A DNA stretch of 35,804 nucleotides, taken from contig NZ_CP168006.1 in assembly GCF_041521385.1 (NCBI RefSeq), forward strand, positions 2,320,126 to 2,355,929, in the 5' to 3' direction. The number at the start of each line of letters is the position of its first letter. Position 1 is the first letter of the stretch. This stretch comes from Alcaligenes faecalis (GTDB taxonomy: Bacteria > Pseudomonadota > Gammaproteobacteria > Burkholderiales > Burkholderiaceae_B). The notes below the pieces were generated by a model that did no database searches, was not told the DNA's origin, and saw nothing but the letters and a program-made list of their open reading frames with translations. Both the position numbers and the translations under genes were made by a program. This document shows positions 9,227 to 17,537 of this stretch, one piece after another.

Positions 9227-9270
9227 AAACACCACCCACGCACTGTTCCAGTGGTGCGCGGGTGGTGTTT
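9227..9270. terminator. Bidirectional rho-independent terminator
   Basis: AACACCACCC (9228-9237) pairs with GGGTGGTGTT (9260-9269), and CGCAC/GTGCG extends the stem inward to a 10-nt loop. A7 lies on the left flank and T on the right, so it serves the Bug gene (+) and the marR gene (-). Confidence 0.82.
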
Positions 9271-9364
9271 CGTGACGTTGGCGACCGTTAAAGACCGGAT
9301 TCGGACCGTCGGGGCAGCCCCCTTGCAGGGTTAGAACCGATAGTGCGGCTGGGCAGGCTGCGTT

Positions 9365-9823
9365 TTACTGATCGTTGTAGTCGTGCTGCTCGGAGATCAG
9401 GCGCCGCAAGGTGGTCTTGAGGGCACCGACATCCAGTGGTTGCAGGCGCTGCACCACTTCCTGTTCGTGCAGGCGGGCCTTGGCAATCAGACCGGAGATC
9501 AGGGTTTGACCTTCTTCGGTAATACGGACCAGCGTGATGCGGCGGTCCACATCGTGGGCCACGCGGCGCAGCAAGCCCTGTTTTTCCAGTCTGTCCAGCA
9601 AGCGGGTGACGGTGGGTTGTTTGGTCGTTGCAATACGAGCCAGGTGGCCAATACTGACTTCGCCCGCGCCTGACAGGGTGGACAGGACACGCCACTCGGA
9701 AATGGACAAACCGTTGCTTAGCACCACTTCGTGGAACTCGGCAGAGATCAGTTGGCTGGCCTGGGCCAACAAGGCGGGCAGGTAGTTTTCGACAAAGACG
9801 GTGTCGTGTTCGGTGGGGCTCAT
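9365..9823 (-). CDS. MarR family transcriptional regulator (first)
   Basis: This 152-residue protein has the MarR fold. The dimerisation helices flank a winged helix-turn-helix: LSISEWRVLSTLSGAGEVSIGHLARIATTKQPTVTRLLDRLEKQGLLRR, followed by the wing DVDRRITLVRITEEG. ATG 9823 is preferred; the only longer start is a TTG 21 codons upstream that adds non-homologous sequence. It diverges from the iorAB-type operon with 199 bp between them. MarR proteins are usually repressors released by small aromatic ligands, so a role in sensing a substrate of the island is likely but inferred. Confidence 0.92.
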   Translation of the reverse strand: MSPTEHDTVFVENYLPALLAQASQLISAEFHEVVLSNGLSISEWRVLSTLSGAGEVSIGHLARIATTKQPTVTRLLDRLEKQGLLRRVAHDVDRRITLVRITEEGQTLISGLIAKARLHEQEVVQRLQPLDVGALKTTLRRLISEQHDYNDQ

Positions 9824-9894
9824 GTGCTTATTGTCGTTACAGGCTAGTGGGTGCCGCCGGGCGGCAACAGGGCTCACTATAACCAAGCTGTCCG

Positions 9895-9909
9895 TTTGCG
9901 TGTCGCAAA
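9895..9909. promoter_or_regulatory. Perfect inverted repeat in marR/iorA divergent region
   Basis: TTTGCG (9895-9900), spacer TGT and CGCAAA (9904-9909) form a perfect dyad 72 bp upstream of the first marR start. It differs in sequence from the ATATTY sites and may be the operator of this first MarR protein. Confidence 0.45.
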
Positions 9910-9947
9910 TAGTTTGCTGACTTTACTAGGGAAAACCATGAGGATGG

Positions 9948-9983
9948 ATATGTTGAGATATAAACATATTCATATGAAAATAA
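9948..9983. promoter_or_regulatory. Candidate operator(s) upstream of iorAB
   Basis: Two overlapping signals occur. ATATGTT (9948-9954) and AACATAT (9963-9969) are a perfect 7-bp inverted repeat with an 8-bp spacer. ATATTC-N6-AAATAA at 9966-9983 matches, with one deviation, the 18-bp ATATTY-N6-RAATAT element found upstream of three other operons in the island. It ends 39 bp before the iorA start, where a promoter is expected. Confidence 0.5.
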
Positions 9984-10022
9984 ATACCATGTTCACAATG
10001 AGCGGTAAGTAAGGAAAGAAAA

Positions 10023-12233
10023 ATGGCTGAGCGATCGTTTGTCGAAGAAGTCAAAAAGCTGCGCCTGGGTGATGGAGACGTATTCAGTGGCGAAGGCATT
10101 TTGGCGGTGACCAAAGCCCTGCTGGAGTCGGGCGTGTCCTACGTGGCCGGTTACCAGGGTGCGCCTATCTCGCACTTGATGGATGTGCTGGCCGATGCCC
10201 AGGATATCTTGCAAGAGAACGGAATCCGTTTTGAAAACAGTGCCAGCGAGGCAACGGCTGCGGCAACGCTGGCTGCATCGGTTAACTACCCGCTGCGTGG
10301 CGCCATCACTTTTAAAGCAACCGTGGGTACCAACGTGGCCTCGGACGCGCTGGCCAATCTGGCCTCGGGTGGGGTCAAGGGCGGTGCGCTGGTCATTGTG
10401 GGCGAAGACTACGGCGAAGGCTCGTCCATCATGCAGGAGCGTAGCCACGCGTTTGCCATGAAATCCCAGATGTGGATGCTGGACCCCCGTCCCAATCTGC
10501 CCTGTATTGTGCAAGCGGTCAAAGACGGTTTTGATCTGTCCGAAGCGTCCAACACCCCCGTGATGCTGCAGTTGCGCATTCGCGCCTGCCACGTGCATGG
10601 TCAGTTTGTGGCCTCGGATAACCGCCGTGCCAAGTTCACCATCAAAGAAGCCATGGAACAGCCCACACGCGACGTCAATCGCATTGTGCTTCCGCCTGCC
10701 AGCTTCATGCATGAAAAAGAAAAGATCGAACAGCGTTGGCCTAACGCCGTCAAGTTCATCGAAGAGCGTCAGCTCAATGAATTCTTTGCTGATGGCACCG
10801 ATGATGTGGGTCTGATTGTCCAGGGCGGTGGCTACAACACCGTGATCCGTGCGCTGGAGCACCTGGATATGGCCGACGTGTTTGGCGAATCCAAAGTGCC
10901 GATGTACGTCATGAACGTGGCCTATCCGCTGATCGAGTCTGAAATCGTCCGCTTCTGTGAAGGCAAGCGTGCGGTGCTGGTGCTGGAAGAAGGTCAGCCC
11001 AACTTTGTGGAACAGAACATCTCCGATATCGTGCGTCGTCACAATGTGGATGTCACCTTGCACGGCAAGGATCTGCTGCCACTGGCTGGCGAATACAACA
11101 CCGCCACCATGTTGAAAGGCCTGCGCGCCTTCATGGAAAAATACGAGCGCATCGAGCCTCTGCCAGCCCGCAAACCACGCGTGATTCCGATGAAAGTCGA
11201 GACCGTGGAACGTCCCAAAGCAGAACAAACCAGCTTGATGGAAGCCGAAGCGGCTGAAGTCAAACCCCTGGGCAGCCTGGACGAGAACGTTCACGCTCGC
11301 CCCCCTGGGTTTTGTACCGGCTGCCCCGAGCGTCCTATCTTTACCGCCTTGAAACTGGTGGAGCGCGAATTGGGTGAACACCACGTGTCGGCCGATATTG
11401 GTTGTCACCTGTTCTCCATTTTGCCGCCCTTCAATCTGGGTAACACCACCATGGGCTATGGCCTGGGTGGCGCTGGTTCGGCTGCCTTGAACGTGGATTC
11501 GGACAAGCGCGCGATCTCGGTGATGGGGGACGGTGGTTTCTGGCACAACGGTTTGACCAGTGGTATTGCCAACGCCGTGTTCAACCGCAGTGACAACCTG
11601 ACGATTGTGATCGACAACAGCTACACCGCGGCCACGGGTGGTCAGGACATTCTGTCCTCCAAGGCCAAGAACGAAACCCGCAGTACCGGTCACCTGATCG
11701 AGAAAGCGGCGCGTGGCGTGGGTGTGGAATGGTTGCGCATGATCCGTCGCACCTACGACTTGAAGACCATGACGGCAACCCTGCGTGAAGCCCTGACGAC
11801 CCAGGAAAAAGGTCCCAAGGTGCTGGTGGCGCAAAGCGAATGTATGTTGAACCGTCAGCGTCGTGAAAAAGGCCAGGTGCGTAAAGCCGTGGCAGCGGGC
11901 GAACGTGTGGTGCGCGAACGCTTCGGTGTGGACCCGGACACGTGTACCGGCGATCACTCCTGCATTCGCTTGTCCGGTTGCCCTTCGCTGTCGATTCGTC
12001 CCAATCCGGACGCTTTGCGTCAGGACCCCGTGGCGAACGTGATGAACAGTTGTGTGGGTTGCGGTCTGTGTGGTGAGGTTTCCCACGCGGCGATTCTGTG
12101 CCCGTCTTTCTACCGTGCACAAGTGGTCAGCAACCCGACAGGCTGGGACAAGTTCCGCGAAAAAACCCGCCGTGGCTTTATCGGCTGGTTGCAGCGTCGT
12201 GACGCTGCTCGTCGTGATCGTCTGGCCTTCTAA
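10023..12233 (+). CDS. iorA: Indolepyruvate:ferredoxin oxidoreductase-type alpha subunit
   Basis: This 736-residue protein is an IorA-type 2-oxoacid:ferredoxin oxidoreductase subunit, which decarboxylates an aryl 2-oxoacid with CoA to an aryl-CoA, passing electrons to ferredoxin. The N-terminal half is the pyruvate-synthase alpha-like domain (GYQGAPISHLMDVL). The thiamine diphosphate site is GDGGFWHNG at 502-510, with the VIDNSYTAATGG segment about 25 residues later. The C terminus carries iron-sulfur cysteines: C641, C647, C653 in CTGDHSCIRLSGCP, and C677, C680, C683, C693 in CVGCGLCGEVSHAAILCP. The first set departs from the CxxCxxC spacing of archaeal IorA. AAGGA precedes the ATG. It is the first gene of a two-gene operon with an IorB-type partner. 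In this island the substrate may be isatinate or another arylglyoxylate instead of indolepyruvate. Confidence 0.9.
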   Translation: MAERSFVEEVKKLRLGDGDVFSGEGILAVTKALLESGVSYVAGYQGAPISHLMDVLADAQDILQENGIRFENSASEATAAATLAASVNYPLRGAITFKATVGTNVASDALANLASGGVKGGALVIVGEDYGEGSSIMQERSHAFAMKSQMWMLDPRPNLPCIVQAVKDGFDLSEASNTPVMLQLRIRACHVHGQFVASDNRRAKFTIKEAMEQPTRDVNRIVLPPASFMHEKEKIEQRWPNAVKFIEERQLNEFFADGTDDVGLIVQGGGYNTVIRALEHLDMADVFGESKVPMYVMNVAYPLIESEIVRFCEGKRAVLVLEEGQPNFVEQNISDIVRRHNVDVTLHGKDLLPLAGEYNTATMLKGLRAFMEKYERIEPLPARKPRVIPMKVETVERPKAEQTSLMEAEAAEVKPLGSLDENVHARPPGFCTGCPERPIFTALKLVERELGEHHVSADIGCHLFSILPPFNLGNTTMGYGLGGAGSAALNVDSDKRAISVMGDGGFWHNGLTSGIANAVFNRSDNLTIVIDNSYTAATGGQDILSSKAKNETRSTGHLIEKAARGVGVEWLRMIRRTYDLKTMTATLREALTTQEKGPKVLVAQSECMLNRQRREKGQVRKAVAAGERVVRERFGVDPDTCTGDHSCIRLSGCPSLSIRPNPDALRQDPVANVMNSCVGCGLCGEVSHAAILCPSFYRAQVVSNPTGWDKFREKTRRGFIGWLQRRDAARRDRLAF

Positions 12234-12256
12234 GCACACCCGTAGAGATTTTTATC

Positions 12257-13762
12257 ATGCAGATCAAACCAATCAAGATTGCTATTTTGGCCATGGGTGG
12301 GGAAGGCGGCGGCGTGCTGGCCGACTGGATCGTCAACCTGGGCGAACAAAACGGCTACTTTGCACAGACCACCTCGGTGCCTGGCGTGGCCCAGCGTACC
12401 GGCGCCACGATTTACTACGTGGAACTGTTCCCGCACTCGGCCGCCGTGGATGGCAAAAAACCCGTGCTGGCTCTGATGCCCATGCCCGGTGACGTGGACG
12501 TGGTGCTGGCTTCCGAACTGATGGAAGCCGGTCGTGCCGTGCAACGTGGCCTGGTCACAGAGGACCGCACTACGCTGGTGGCGTCCACACACCGTGTCTA
12601 TTCCATTGCCGAAAAATCGGCCATGGGCGATGGCCGTGTGGACGACAATGCCCTGATTGCGCACGCAACCCAGGCAGCCAAGCGTTTTGTGTACTTCAAT
12701 ATGGAAAAAGCGGCCGAGGATTCGGGCAGCGTGATTTCCGCCGTGCTGTTTGGCGCCTTGGCCAGCACCGGCGTGCTGCCCTTTAGCCGCTCGCAGTTCG
12801 AGCAGACCATCGAACGCGGTGGTGTGGGCGTCAAGCCCAGCCTGAAAGCGTTTGGTGCCGCTTACGCCCGTGTTGCTGAAGGCGACGCCGGTAAATCTGA
12901 TTCAGAAAACAAGCCGGTTGATATGGCCACCCTGGCCCCCCGCGACCCTGCGGTGGCCAAGCTGATCGACCGCGTCCGTACCGAAGTGCCTGAACAGGCT
13001 CAGCCTATCGTGGTGGAAGGTGTGCGTCGTGTTCTGGACTTCCAGGATGTGGCCTACGCGAATCTGTACCTGGACCGCCTGAAAAAGATCAGCCAGTTTG
13101 CCCGTCCTGACGATGTGGCCCTGATCCGCGAAACCGGCCGCTACCTGGCGCTGTGGATGTCCTACGAGGACGCCATTCGCGTGGCCGAATTGAAAACCCG
13201 CTCCAGTCGTTTTGACCGTGTGCACAAGGAAGTGCGCGCTGCCGACGGCCAGATCGTGGCGATCAATGAATACATGCACCCCCGCGTGGAAGAAATCAGC
13301 GAAATCCTGCCTTTTGCCAGCGTAGGCCGTTGGCTGATGCGTCCTACCTGGGGTAACAAGCTGGTGAAATCCCAGACCAAATCCGGTCGCGTGATTCAAA
13401 CCAGCTCGGTGCGCGGTTTTATTCCGCTGTACCTGCTCTCGGGTTTCAAACGCTGGCGTCGTCGTACGCTGCGTTACCAGGCTGAGCAGCAGCGTATTGA
13501 AGGCTGGTTAAAGCAGATTGAACAGGCTGCCGATGCCCACCCGGCCCTGGCGCTGGAAATTGCCCAATGTCAGCGTCTGGTTAAAGGCTATGGCGACACG
13601 CATGCTCGTGGCTTGCGTAACTACCAGACCGTGATGTCGGCGCTGGAGCGTAACCCCAGCACCCTGTCACCTGCCATCCTGGGTGCCTTGCGTGATGCGG
13701 CGTTGGCCGACGAGCACGGCACCAAACTGGAGGCGGCACTGCGCCAGTACGCTCTGGTGTAA
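12257..13762 (+). CDS. iorB: IorB-type beta subunit with long C-terminal extension
   Basis: The N-terminal ~200 residues match the gamma/IorB domain of 2-oxoacid:ferredoxin oxidoreductases: IAILAMGGEGGGVLADWIVNLGEQNGY, then TTSVPGVAQRTGATIYYVE and VVLASELMEAGRAVQRG. Archaeal IorB is only about 200 residues, whereas this protein has 501. The extra ~300 residues are mostly helical and basic, with no recognisable cofactor motif, and probably form a domain specific to the proteobacterial enzyme. It lies 23 bp after iorA and would be the electron-transfer and CoA-binding partner. The ribosome binding site is weak (TAGAGA), so coupling to iorA translation is possible. Confidence 0.88.
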   Translation: MQIKPIKIAILAMGGEGGGVLADWIVNLGEQNGYFAQTTSVPGVAQRTGATIYYVELFPHSAAVDGKKPVLALMPMPGDVDVVLASELMEAGRAVQRGLVTEDRTTLVASTHRVYSIAEKSAMGDGRVDDNALIAHATQAAKRFVYFNMEKAAEDSGSVISAVLFGALASTGVLPFSRSQFEQTIERGGVGVKPSLKAFGAAYARVAEGDAGKSDSENKPVDMATLAPRDPAVAKLIDRVRTEVPEQAQPIVVEGVRRVLDFQDVAYANLYLDRLKKISQFARPDDVALIRETGRYLALWMSYEDAIRVAELKTRSSRFDRVHKEVRAADGQIVAINEYMHPRVEEISEILPFASVGRWLMRPTWGNKLVKSQTKSGRVIQTSSVRGFIPLYLLSGFKRWRRRTLRYQAEQQRIEGWLKQIEQAADAHPALALEIAQCQRLVKGYGDTHARGLRNYQTVMSALERNPSTLSPAILGALRDAALADEHGTKLEAALRQYALV

Positions 13763-13768
13763 AGGGTC

Positions 13769-13799
13769 ACACCGGGCCGCTTTCGGGCGGCCTCGGTGA
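13769..13799 (+). terminator. Strong GC hairpin after iorB
   Basis: CACCG/CGGTG outer and GGCCGC (13775-13780)/GCGGCC (13787-13792) inner stems form a long hairpin 10 bp after the iorB stop. There is no T tract, so it may instead stabilise the mRNA 3' end or work with Rho. Confidence 0.5.
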
Positions 13800-13847
13800 A
13801 AACCCTTGAGGACACGGATTTAACCCCCTAAATACTTTATTTCTAAA

Positions 13848-13865
13848 ATATTCATAGTAGAATAT
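13848..13865. promoter_or_regulatory. Candidate operator upstream of second marR
   Basis: ATATTC, six bases (ATAGTA) and GAATAT form a perfect dyad in an AT-rich stretch about 130 bp before the second marR start. It matches the ATATTY-N6-RAATAT pattern exactly, consistent with autoregulation. Confidence 0.55.
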
Positions 13866-13995
13866 AAATTCGGATTGGCACTGCGACCACGGCCCTGAAA
13901 GCCAGAGATCCTGTGTCTACTTGGCCACTTGTTCAAGCAAGAATATCCCGCCTGTTGGTCAAACTGAATTAGCCAAAGCTTGGGGGAAAAACAAT

Positions 13996-14511
13996 ATGAA
14001 TCAAAGCGAAGCAGCACTCGAATTTTTGGTAGAGCCGGCCGATGCCGGCTTTGAAGGGCGCGTCGGCCCCAAGGACCCGGCCAGCCTGAAACTGTGGTTG
14101 CGCATGCTGACCTGCACCAAGCAGATCGAGGACGAAATCCGTCGCCGCTTGCGCCAGAATTTTGATATTTCGCTGGCCCGTTTTGATTATATGGCCCAGT
14201 TGTACCGCTACCCGCAGGGCCTGAAGATGGGTGAGTTGTCGCGCTATCTGATGGTGACCGGCGGCAATATTACCGGACTGACGGACGAGCTGGCCCGCGA
14301 GGGCATGGTGTCTCGCCAGAGCAGCCCGACAGATCGACGTGCCTGGGTGTTGCGACTGACCCCCAAGGGCAAAAGCAGTTTCGAGGCGATGGCCCAGGCC
14401 CACAGCGACTGGATTGCTGAAATGTTTGAAGGGCTGGGTACCGAGGAGGTCGTGCATATCCATCAGCATCTGGGCCTGTTACGGGTTCATCTGCAAAGCA
14501 CGGCCAGCTAG
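13996..14511 (+). CDS. MarR family transcriptional regulator (second)
   Basis: This 171-residue MarR protein has an N-terminal extension of about 30 residues, then the helix LKLWLRMLTCTKQIEDEIRRRLRQNFDISLARFDYMAQLYRY. The winged helix-turn-helix is GLKMGELSRYLMVTGGNITGLTDELAREGMVSRQSSPTDRRAWVLRLTPKG. ATG 13996 is preceded by GGGGGA; an in-frame TTG 25 codons upstream is not favoured. The gene is followed by an aryl-CoA thioesterase and then the hydroxylase operon, and it carries a candidate operator in its own promoter. It is the likely pathway regulator of the island, responding to an acid or CoA-thioester intermediate; that role is inferred. Confidence 0.92.
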   Translation: MNQSEAALEFLVEPADAGFEGRVGPKDPASLKLWLRMLTCTKQIEDEIRRRLRQNFDISLARFDYMAQLYRYPQGLKMGELSRYLMVTGGNITGLTDELAREGMVSRQSSPTDRRAWVLRLTPKGKSSFEAMAQAHSDWIAEMFEGLGTEEVVHIHQHLGLLRVHLQSTAS

Positions 14512-14519
14512 CATAAGGT

Positions 14520-14553
14520 GCATCCTGCCAGGCCTGTGAACCGGGCAGGATGC
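14520..14553 (+). other. 10-bp stem-loop between second marR and thioesterase
   Basis: GCATCCTGCC (14520-14529) and GGCAGGATGC (14544-14553) form a perfect 10-bp stem with a 14-nt loop and no T tract. It may separate marR expression from the thioesterase, act as an mRNA stability element, or be a weak terminator. Confidence 0.5.
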
Positions 14554-14606
14554 GGATAGCGTCACGAACAGGCGCACAAAACACTTGCTAAAAAGGTGTC
14601 TACAAC

Positions 14607-15050
14607 ATGGTTTCCAAGCTGTACGAACAAGAACATCGCATCCGTTTTTCGGAATGCGATCCAGCGGGTATCGTTTTTTATCCGCAGTACTTTGTGATGT
14701 TTAACGACCTGATGGAAGCATGGATCGACTCCATGACCCCCGAGGGTTTTCACAACATGATCGCCAGCAAACGGGTAGGCATGCCCTCGGTGCATATCGA
14801 TGCCGAGTTCAAGTCCATCAGCCGTATGGGTGATGATGTGGTGATGAGCCTGGGAGTGGAGCGCATCGGCAATAGCTCTTTGACGTTGCTGTTGCGCTGC
14901 ATCGGTAAAGACGGTGTGTTGCGTATGCAAGTGCGCCAGACTGTGGTGACCACCTCGCTGGAGACGCACCTGGGTATTCCCATTCCTGATTTTCTGCGCA
15001 ACCCCATGCAAGCGTATGTGATTGCCCAGCCAGAAAGCAGCAAGGCTTGA
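14607..15050 (+). CDS. Aryl-CoA thioesterase, 4-hydroxybenzoyl-CoA thioesterase family
   Basis: This is a 147-residue single hot-dog domain protein. The signature FSECDPAGIVFYPQYFVMFND contains Asp18 in the D-P-A-G-I-V-F motif that provides the catalytic Asp of Pseudomonas-type 4-hydroxybenzoyl-CoA thioesterases. The rest follows the expected beta-sheet pattern. It is cytosolic and probably tetrameric by family. Lying next to a fused aryl-CoA hydroxylase and a ring-cleaving cupin that acts on free acids, it is best placed to hydrolyse gentisyl-CoA or 5-hydroxyanthraniloyl-CoA before ring opening. The exact acyl group is inferred. Confidence 0.87.
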   Translation: MVSKLYEQEHRIRFSECDPAGIVFYPQYFVMFNDLMEAWIDSMTPEGFHNMIASKRVGMPSVHIDAEFKSISRMGDDVVMSLGVERIGNSSLTLLLRCIGKDGVLRMQVRQTVVTTSLETHLGIPIPDFLRNPMQAYVIAQPESSKA

Positions 15051-15108
15051 TCTAGTTGAAGTAGTAGCAGGTAGTGTGCAGGTCAGCCATTTTTTTTGAT
15101 TTAAATAG

Positions 15109-15141
15109 TTGACTTGTATAATATTTATTAATAAATATACT
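15109..15141. promoter_or_regulatory. Candidate promoter and MarR-type operator of the hydroxylase operon
   Basis: An 18-bp perfect palindrome, ATATTTATTAATAAATAT, lies at 15121-15138, 41 bp before the hydroxylase ATG. It has the ATATTY-N6-RAATAT form. TTGACT (15109-15114), TATAAT (15117-15122) and TATACT (15136-15141) are possible promoter hexamers overlapping it; I cannot decide which pair is used. Such overlap fits repression by a MarR dimer. Confidence 0.6.
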
Positions 15142-15179
15142 ATGCTCGAAAGCATGTATTCAGACCATACGGACATATC

Positions 15180-17516
15180 ATGAATATCGTATGTATTGGC
15201 GGAGGCCCAGCCGGCTTGTATTTCGGTTTGCTGATGAAGTTGCAAAACCCTCAGAACGAGGTTTTTGTGGTCGAGCGCAACCGACCGTACGACACCTTTG
15301 GTTGGGGCGTGGTGTTCTCGGACGCCACCATGGAAAACCTGCGTGAAGCTGACCCCGTGTCCGCGCAGACCATCGGTGACGCGTTCAACCACTGGGACGA
15401 CATTGAATGCCATTTCAAAGGTAGCGCCGTGCGCTCCAGCGGTCATGGCTTTATCGGGATTGGTCGCAAGAAATTGCTGAACATCCTGCAAGCTCGTTGT
15501 GAAGAAGTGGGCGTCAAGTTGGTGTTCGAGACCGTGGTCACGGACGAAGCCGAACTGGCCCGCAAGTACAACGCCGATATCCTGATTGCTTCTGACGGCA
15601 TCAACAGCGCCATTCGTACCCGTTACGAAGACGCGTTCCAGCCTGATATCGACACCCGTAACTGCCGCTTTGTGTGGTTGGGCACGGAAAAAGTGTTCGA
15701 CGCCTTTAACTTCATCTTTGTTGAAACCGAACACGGCTGGTTCCAGGCTCACGCCTACCGCTTCCAGGACGGCCTGTCCACGTTCATCGTGGAAACGCCT
15801 GAAGAAACCTGGCAGAAAGCCGGTATTGGCGAAATGTCGCAGGAAGACGCCATTGCCTATTGCGAAAAGCTGTTTGCCGATCACCTGGATGGCAACAAGC
15901 TGATCAGCAATGCCACTCACCTGCGTGGTTCGGCCATCTGGATCCGTTTCCCACGTGTGATCTGCAACAAGTGGGTGCATTGGCAAGATTACGGCACCGG
16001 CAAGAAGGTGCCCGTGGTGCTGATGGGCGACGCCGCCCATACCGCTCATTTTTCTATTGGTTCCGGCACCAAGCTGGCCCTGGAAGATGCCATTACGCTG
16101 GCCCAGCACATGGACCATGAGTCCATGGAAGCGGCCCTGAAAGATTACGAAGCCGCTCGTAGCGTGGACGTATTGCGCATTCAGAACGCGGCCCGCAACT
16201 CGACCGAATGGTTCGAGAACGTGGCCCGTTACGCCAATATGAAGCCCGAGCAGTTTACCTACTCCATGCTGACCCGCTCGCAGCGCATCTCGCACGAGAA
16301 CATGCGCATGCGTGACGCCGCCTGGCTGGAAAAATACGAACGCTGGATGGCAACCGAAGCCGGCATGACGTTGGCTGACGGTGAAAAGGCCCCTTCGCCG
16401 ATGTTCACGCCCTTCAAGCTGCGCGATATGCAGTTGAAGAACCGTGTCGTGCTCTCGCCCACGCTGATGTACAGCGCCAAGGACGGGATGCCCGGTGCGA
16501 CACACCAGGTGCATTACGGCAGCCGCGCCATGGGTGGCGCTGGCCTGATCATGGCTGAGATGACGGCCGTGACGCCTGAAGGTCGTGTTACCCCCGCTTG
16601 TACCGGTCTGTGGAACGACGAGCAGGCCAATGCCTGGAAACCGGTGGTGGCTTTCGCCCACGAACAGGGTGCCAAGATCGGTGTGCAACTGGGCCACGCT
16701 GGCCGTCGCGGTTCGACGCAACTGGGCTGGGAAAAAGCCAATCAGCCGCTGGCTGAGGGCAACTGGCCCTTGGTGTCGGCCTCCGCCCTGCCTTACCAGG
16801 CGGGCGTCACTGCCGTGCCTGCCGAGATTACCCGTGCCCAGATGGACGAAATTCGTGACGCCTTTGTGGCCGCGGCCAAGCGTGCTGACCAGGCTGGTTT
16901 TGACTGCATCGAATTGCAGGCCGCTCACGGTTACCTTTTGTCCAGCTTCATCTCGCCGCTGACGAATCAGCGTAGTGACGAGTTTGGTGGTAGTCTGGAA
17001 AATCGCATGGCTTACCCGCTGGAAGTGTTTGCGGCTATCCGCGCCGTCTGGCCAGAGAACAAGCCCATCATGGTGCGTATCTCGGCAACCGACTGGGCCG
17101 AAGGCGGCAACACGGCGGACGACGGTGTGGAAATTGCCCGCCTGTTCAAGCAAGCCGGTGCCGATCTGATCGACGTGTCCTCGGGTGAAGTGGTGCTGGA
17201 GCAGCAGCCAATTTACGGCCGCATGTACCAGACGCCATTTTCCGACCGTATCCGTAACGAAGCCGGTATCGCCACCATGGCGGTGGGTTCGATCATGGAA
17301 GCGGATCACGCCAACAGCATTATTGCTGCAGGCCGTGCTGACCTGTGCGCCCTGTCGCGCGGCTTTTTGGCCGACGCGAACTGGCCACAACGTCAGGCTG
17401 CGGAGCTGGGTTACACCGACCTGGCCTGGCCCGTTCAGTACGAATGGGGCAAGGACTGGTTGCAGCGCCAAATCAAACGTGCGCCAGTGGCCCAGGACGG
17501 CCCTGCCAAGTCATAA
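15180..17516 (+). CDS. Fused aryl-CoA 5-hydroxylase / OYE-like oxidoreductase
   Basis: This 778-residue, two-domain flavoprotein resembles the salicylyl-CoA 5-hydroxylase and 2-aminobenzoyl-CoA monooxygenase/reductase family. Residues 1 to about 395 are an FAD monooxygenase: the dinucleotide motif [11 protein letters not shown] at the N terminus, and [22 protein letters not shown] (GD at 283-284), which contacts FAD. Residues about 405-775 form an Old Yellow Enzyme-type FMN barrel, with [29 protein letters not shown] and [27 protein letters not shown]. The expected reaction is NAD(P)H- and O2-dependent 5-hydroxylation of salicylyl-CoA or 2-aminobenzoyl-CoA; in the latter family the OYE domain can also reduce the ring. 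Sequence alone does not separate the two substrates. It heads the operon with the dioxygenase, FAH hydrolase and nitrilase. Confidence 0.88.
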   Translation: MNIVCIGGGPAGLYFGLLMKLQNPQNEVFVVERNRPYDTFGWGVVFSDATMENLREADPVSAQTIGDAFNHWDDIECHFKGSAVRSSGHGFIGIGRKKLLNILQARCEEVGVKLVFETVVTDEAELARKYNADILIASDGINSAIRTRYEDAFQPDIDTRNCRFVWLGTEKVFDAFNFIFVETEHGWFQAHAYRFQDGLSTFIVETPEETWQKAGIGEMSQEDAIAYCEKLFADHLDGNKLISNATHLRGSAIWIRFPRVICNKWVHWQDYGTGKKVPVVLMGDAAHTAHFSIGSGTKLALEDAITLAQHMDHESMEAALKDYEAARSVDVLRIQNAARNSTEWFENVARYANMKPEQFTYSMLTRSQRISHENMRMRDAAWLEKYERWMATEAGMTLADGEKAPSPMFTPFKLRDMQLKNRVVLSPTLMYSAKDGMPGATHQVHYGSRAMGGAGLIMAEMTAVTPEGRVTPACTGLWNDEQANAWKPVVAFAHEQGAKIGVQLGHAGRRGSTQLGWEKANQPLAEGNWPLVSASALPYQAGVTAVPAEITRAQMDEIRDAFVAAAKRADQAGFDCIELQAAHGYLLSSFISPLTNQRSDEFGGSLENRMAYPLEVFAAIRAVWPENKPIMVRISATDWAEGGNTADDGVEIARLFKQAGADLIDVSSGEVVLEQQPIYGRMYQTPFSDRIRNEAGIATMAVGSIMEADHANSIIAAGRADLCALSRGFLADANWPQRQAAELGYTDLAWPVQYEWGKDWLQRQIKRAPVAQDGPAKS

Positions 17517-17537
17517 AACACAGAAGGAGACAGCATC

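Noticed and set aside
9993..12239. 748-codon minus-strand frame opposite iorA
   Set aside because: It covers iorA exactly in antisense with shadow composition and no recognisable motif.
14562..17471. 969-codon open frame on the minus strand opposite the fused hydroxylase
   Set aside because: It is antisense to a gene with clear flavoprotein motifs, has no domain of its own, and is rich in His, Gly and Val as expected from the complement of GC-biased codons.
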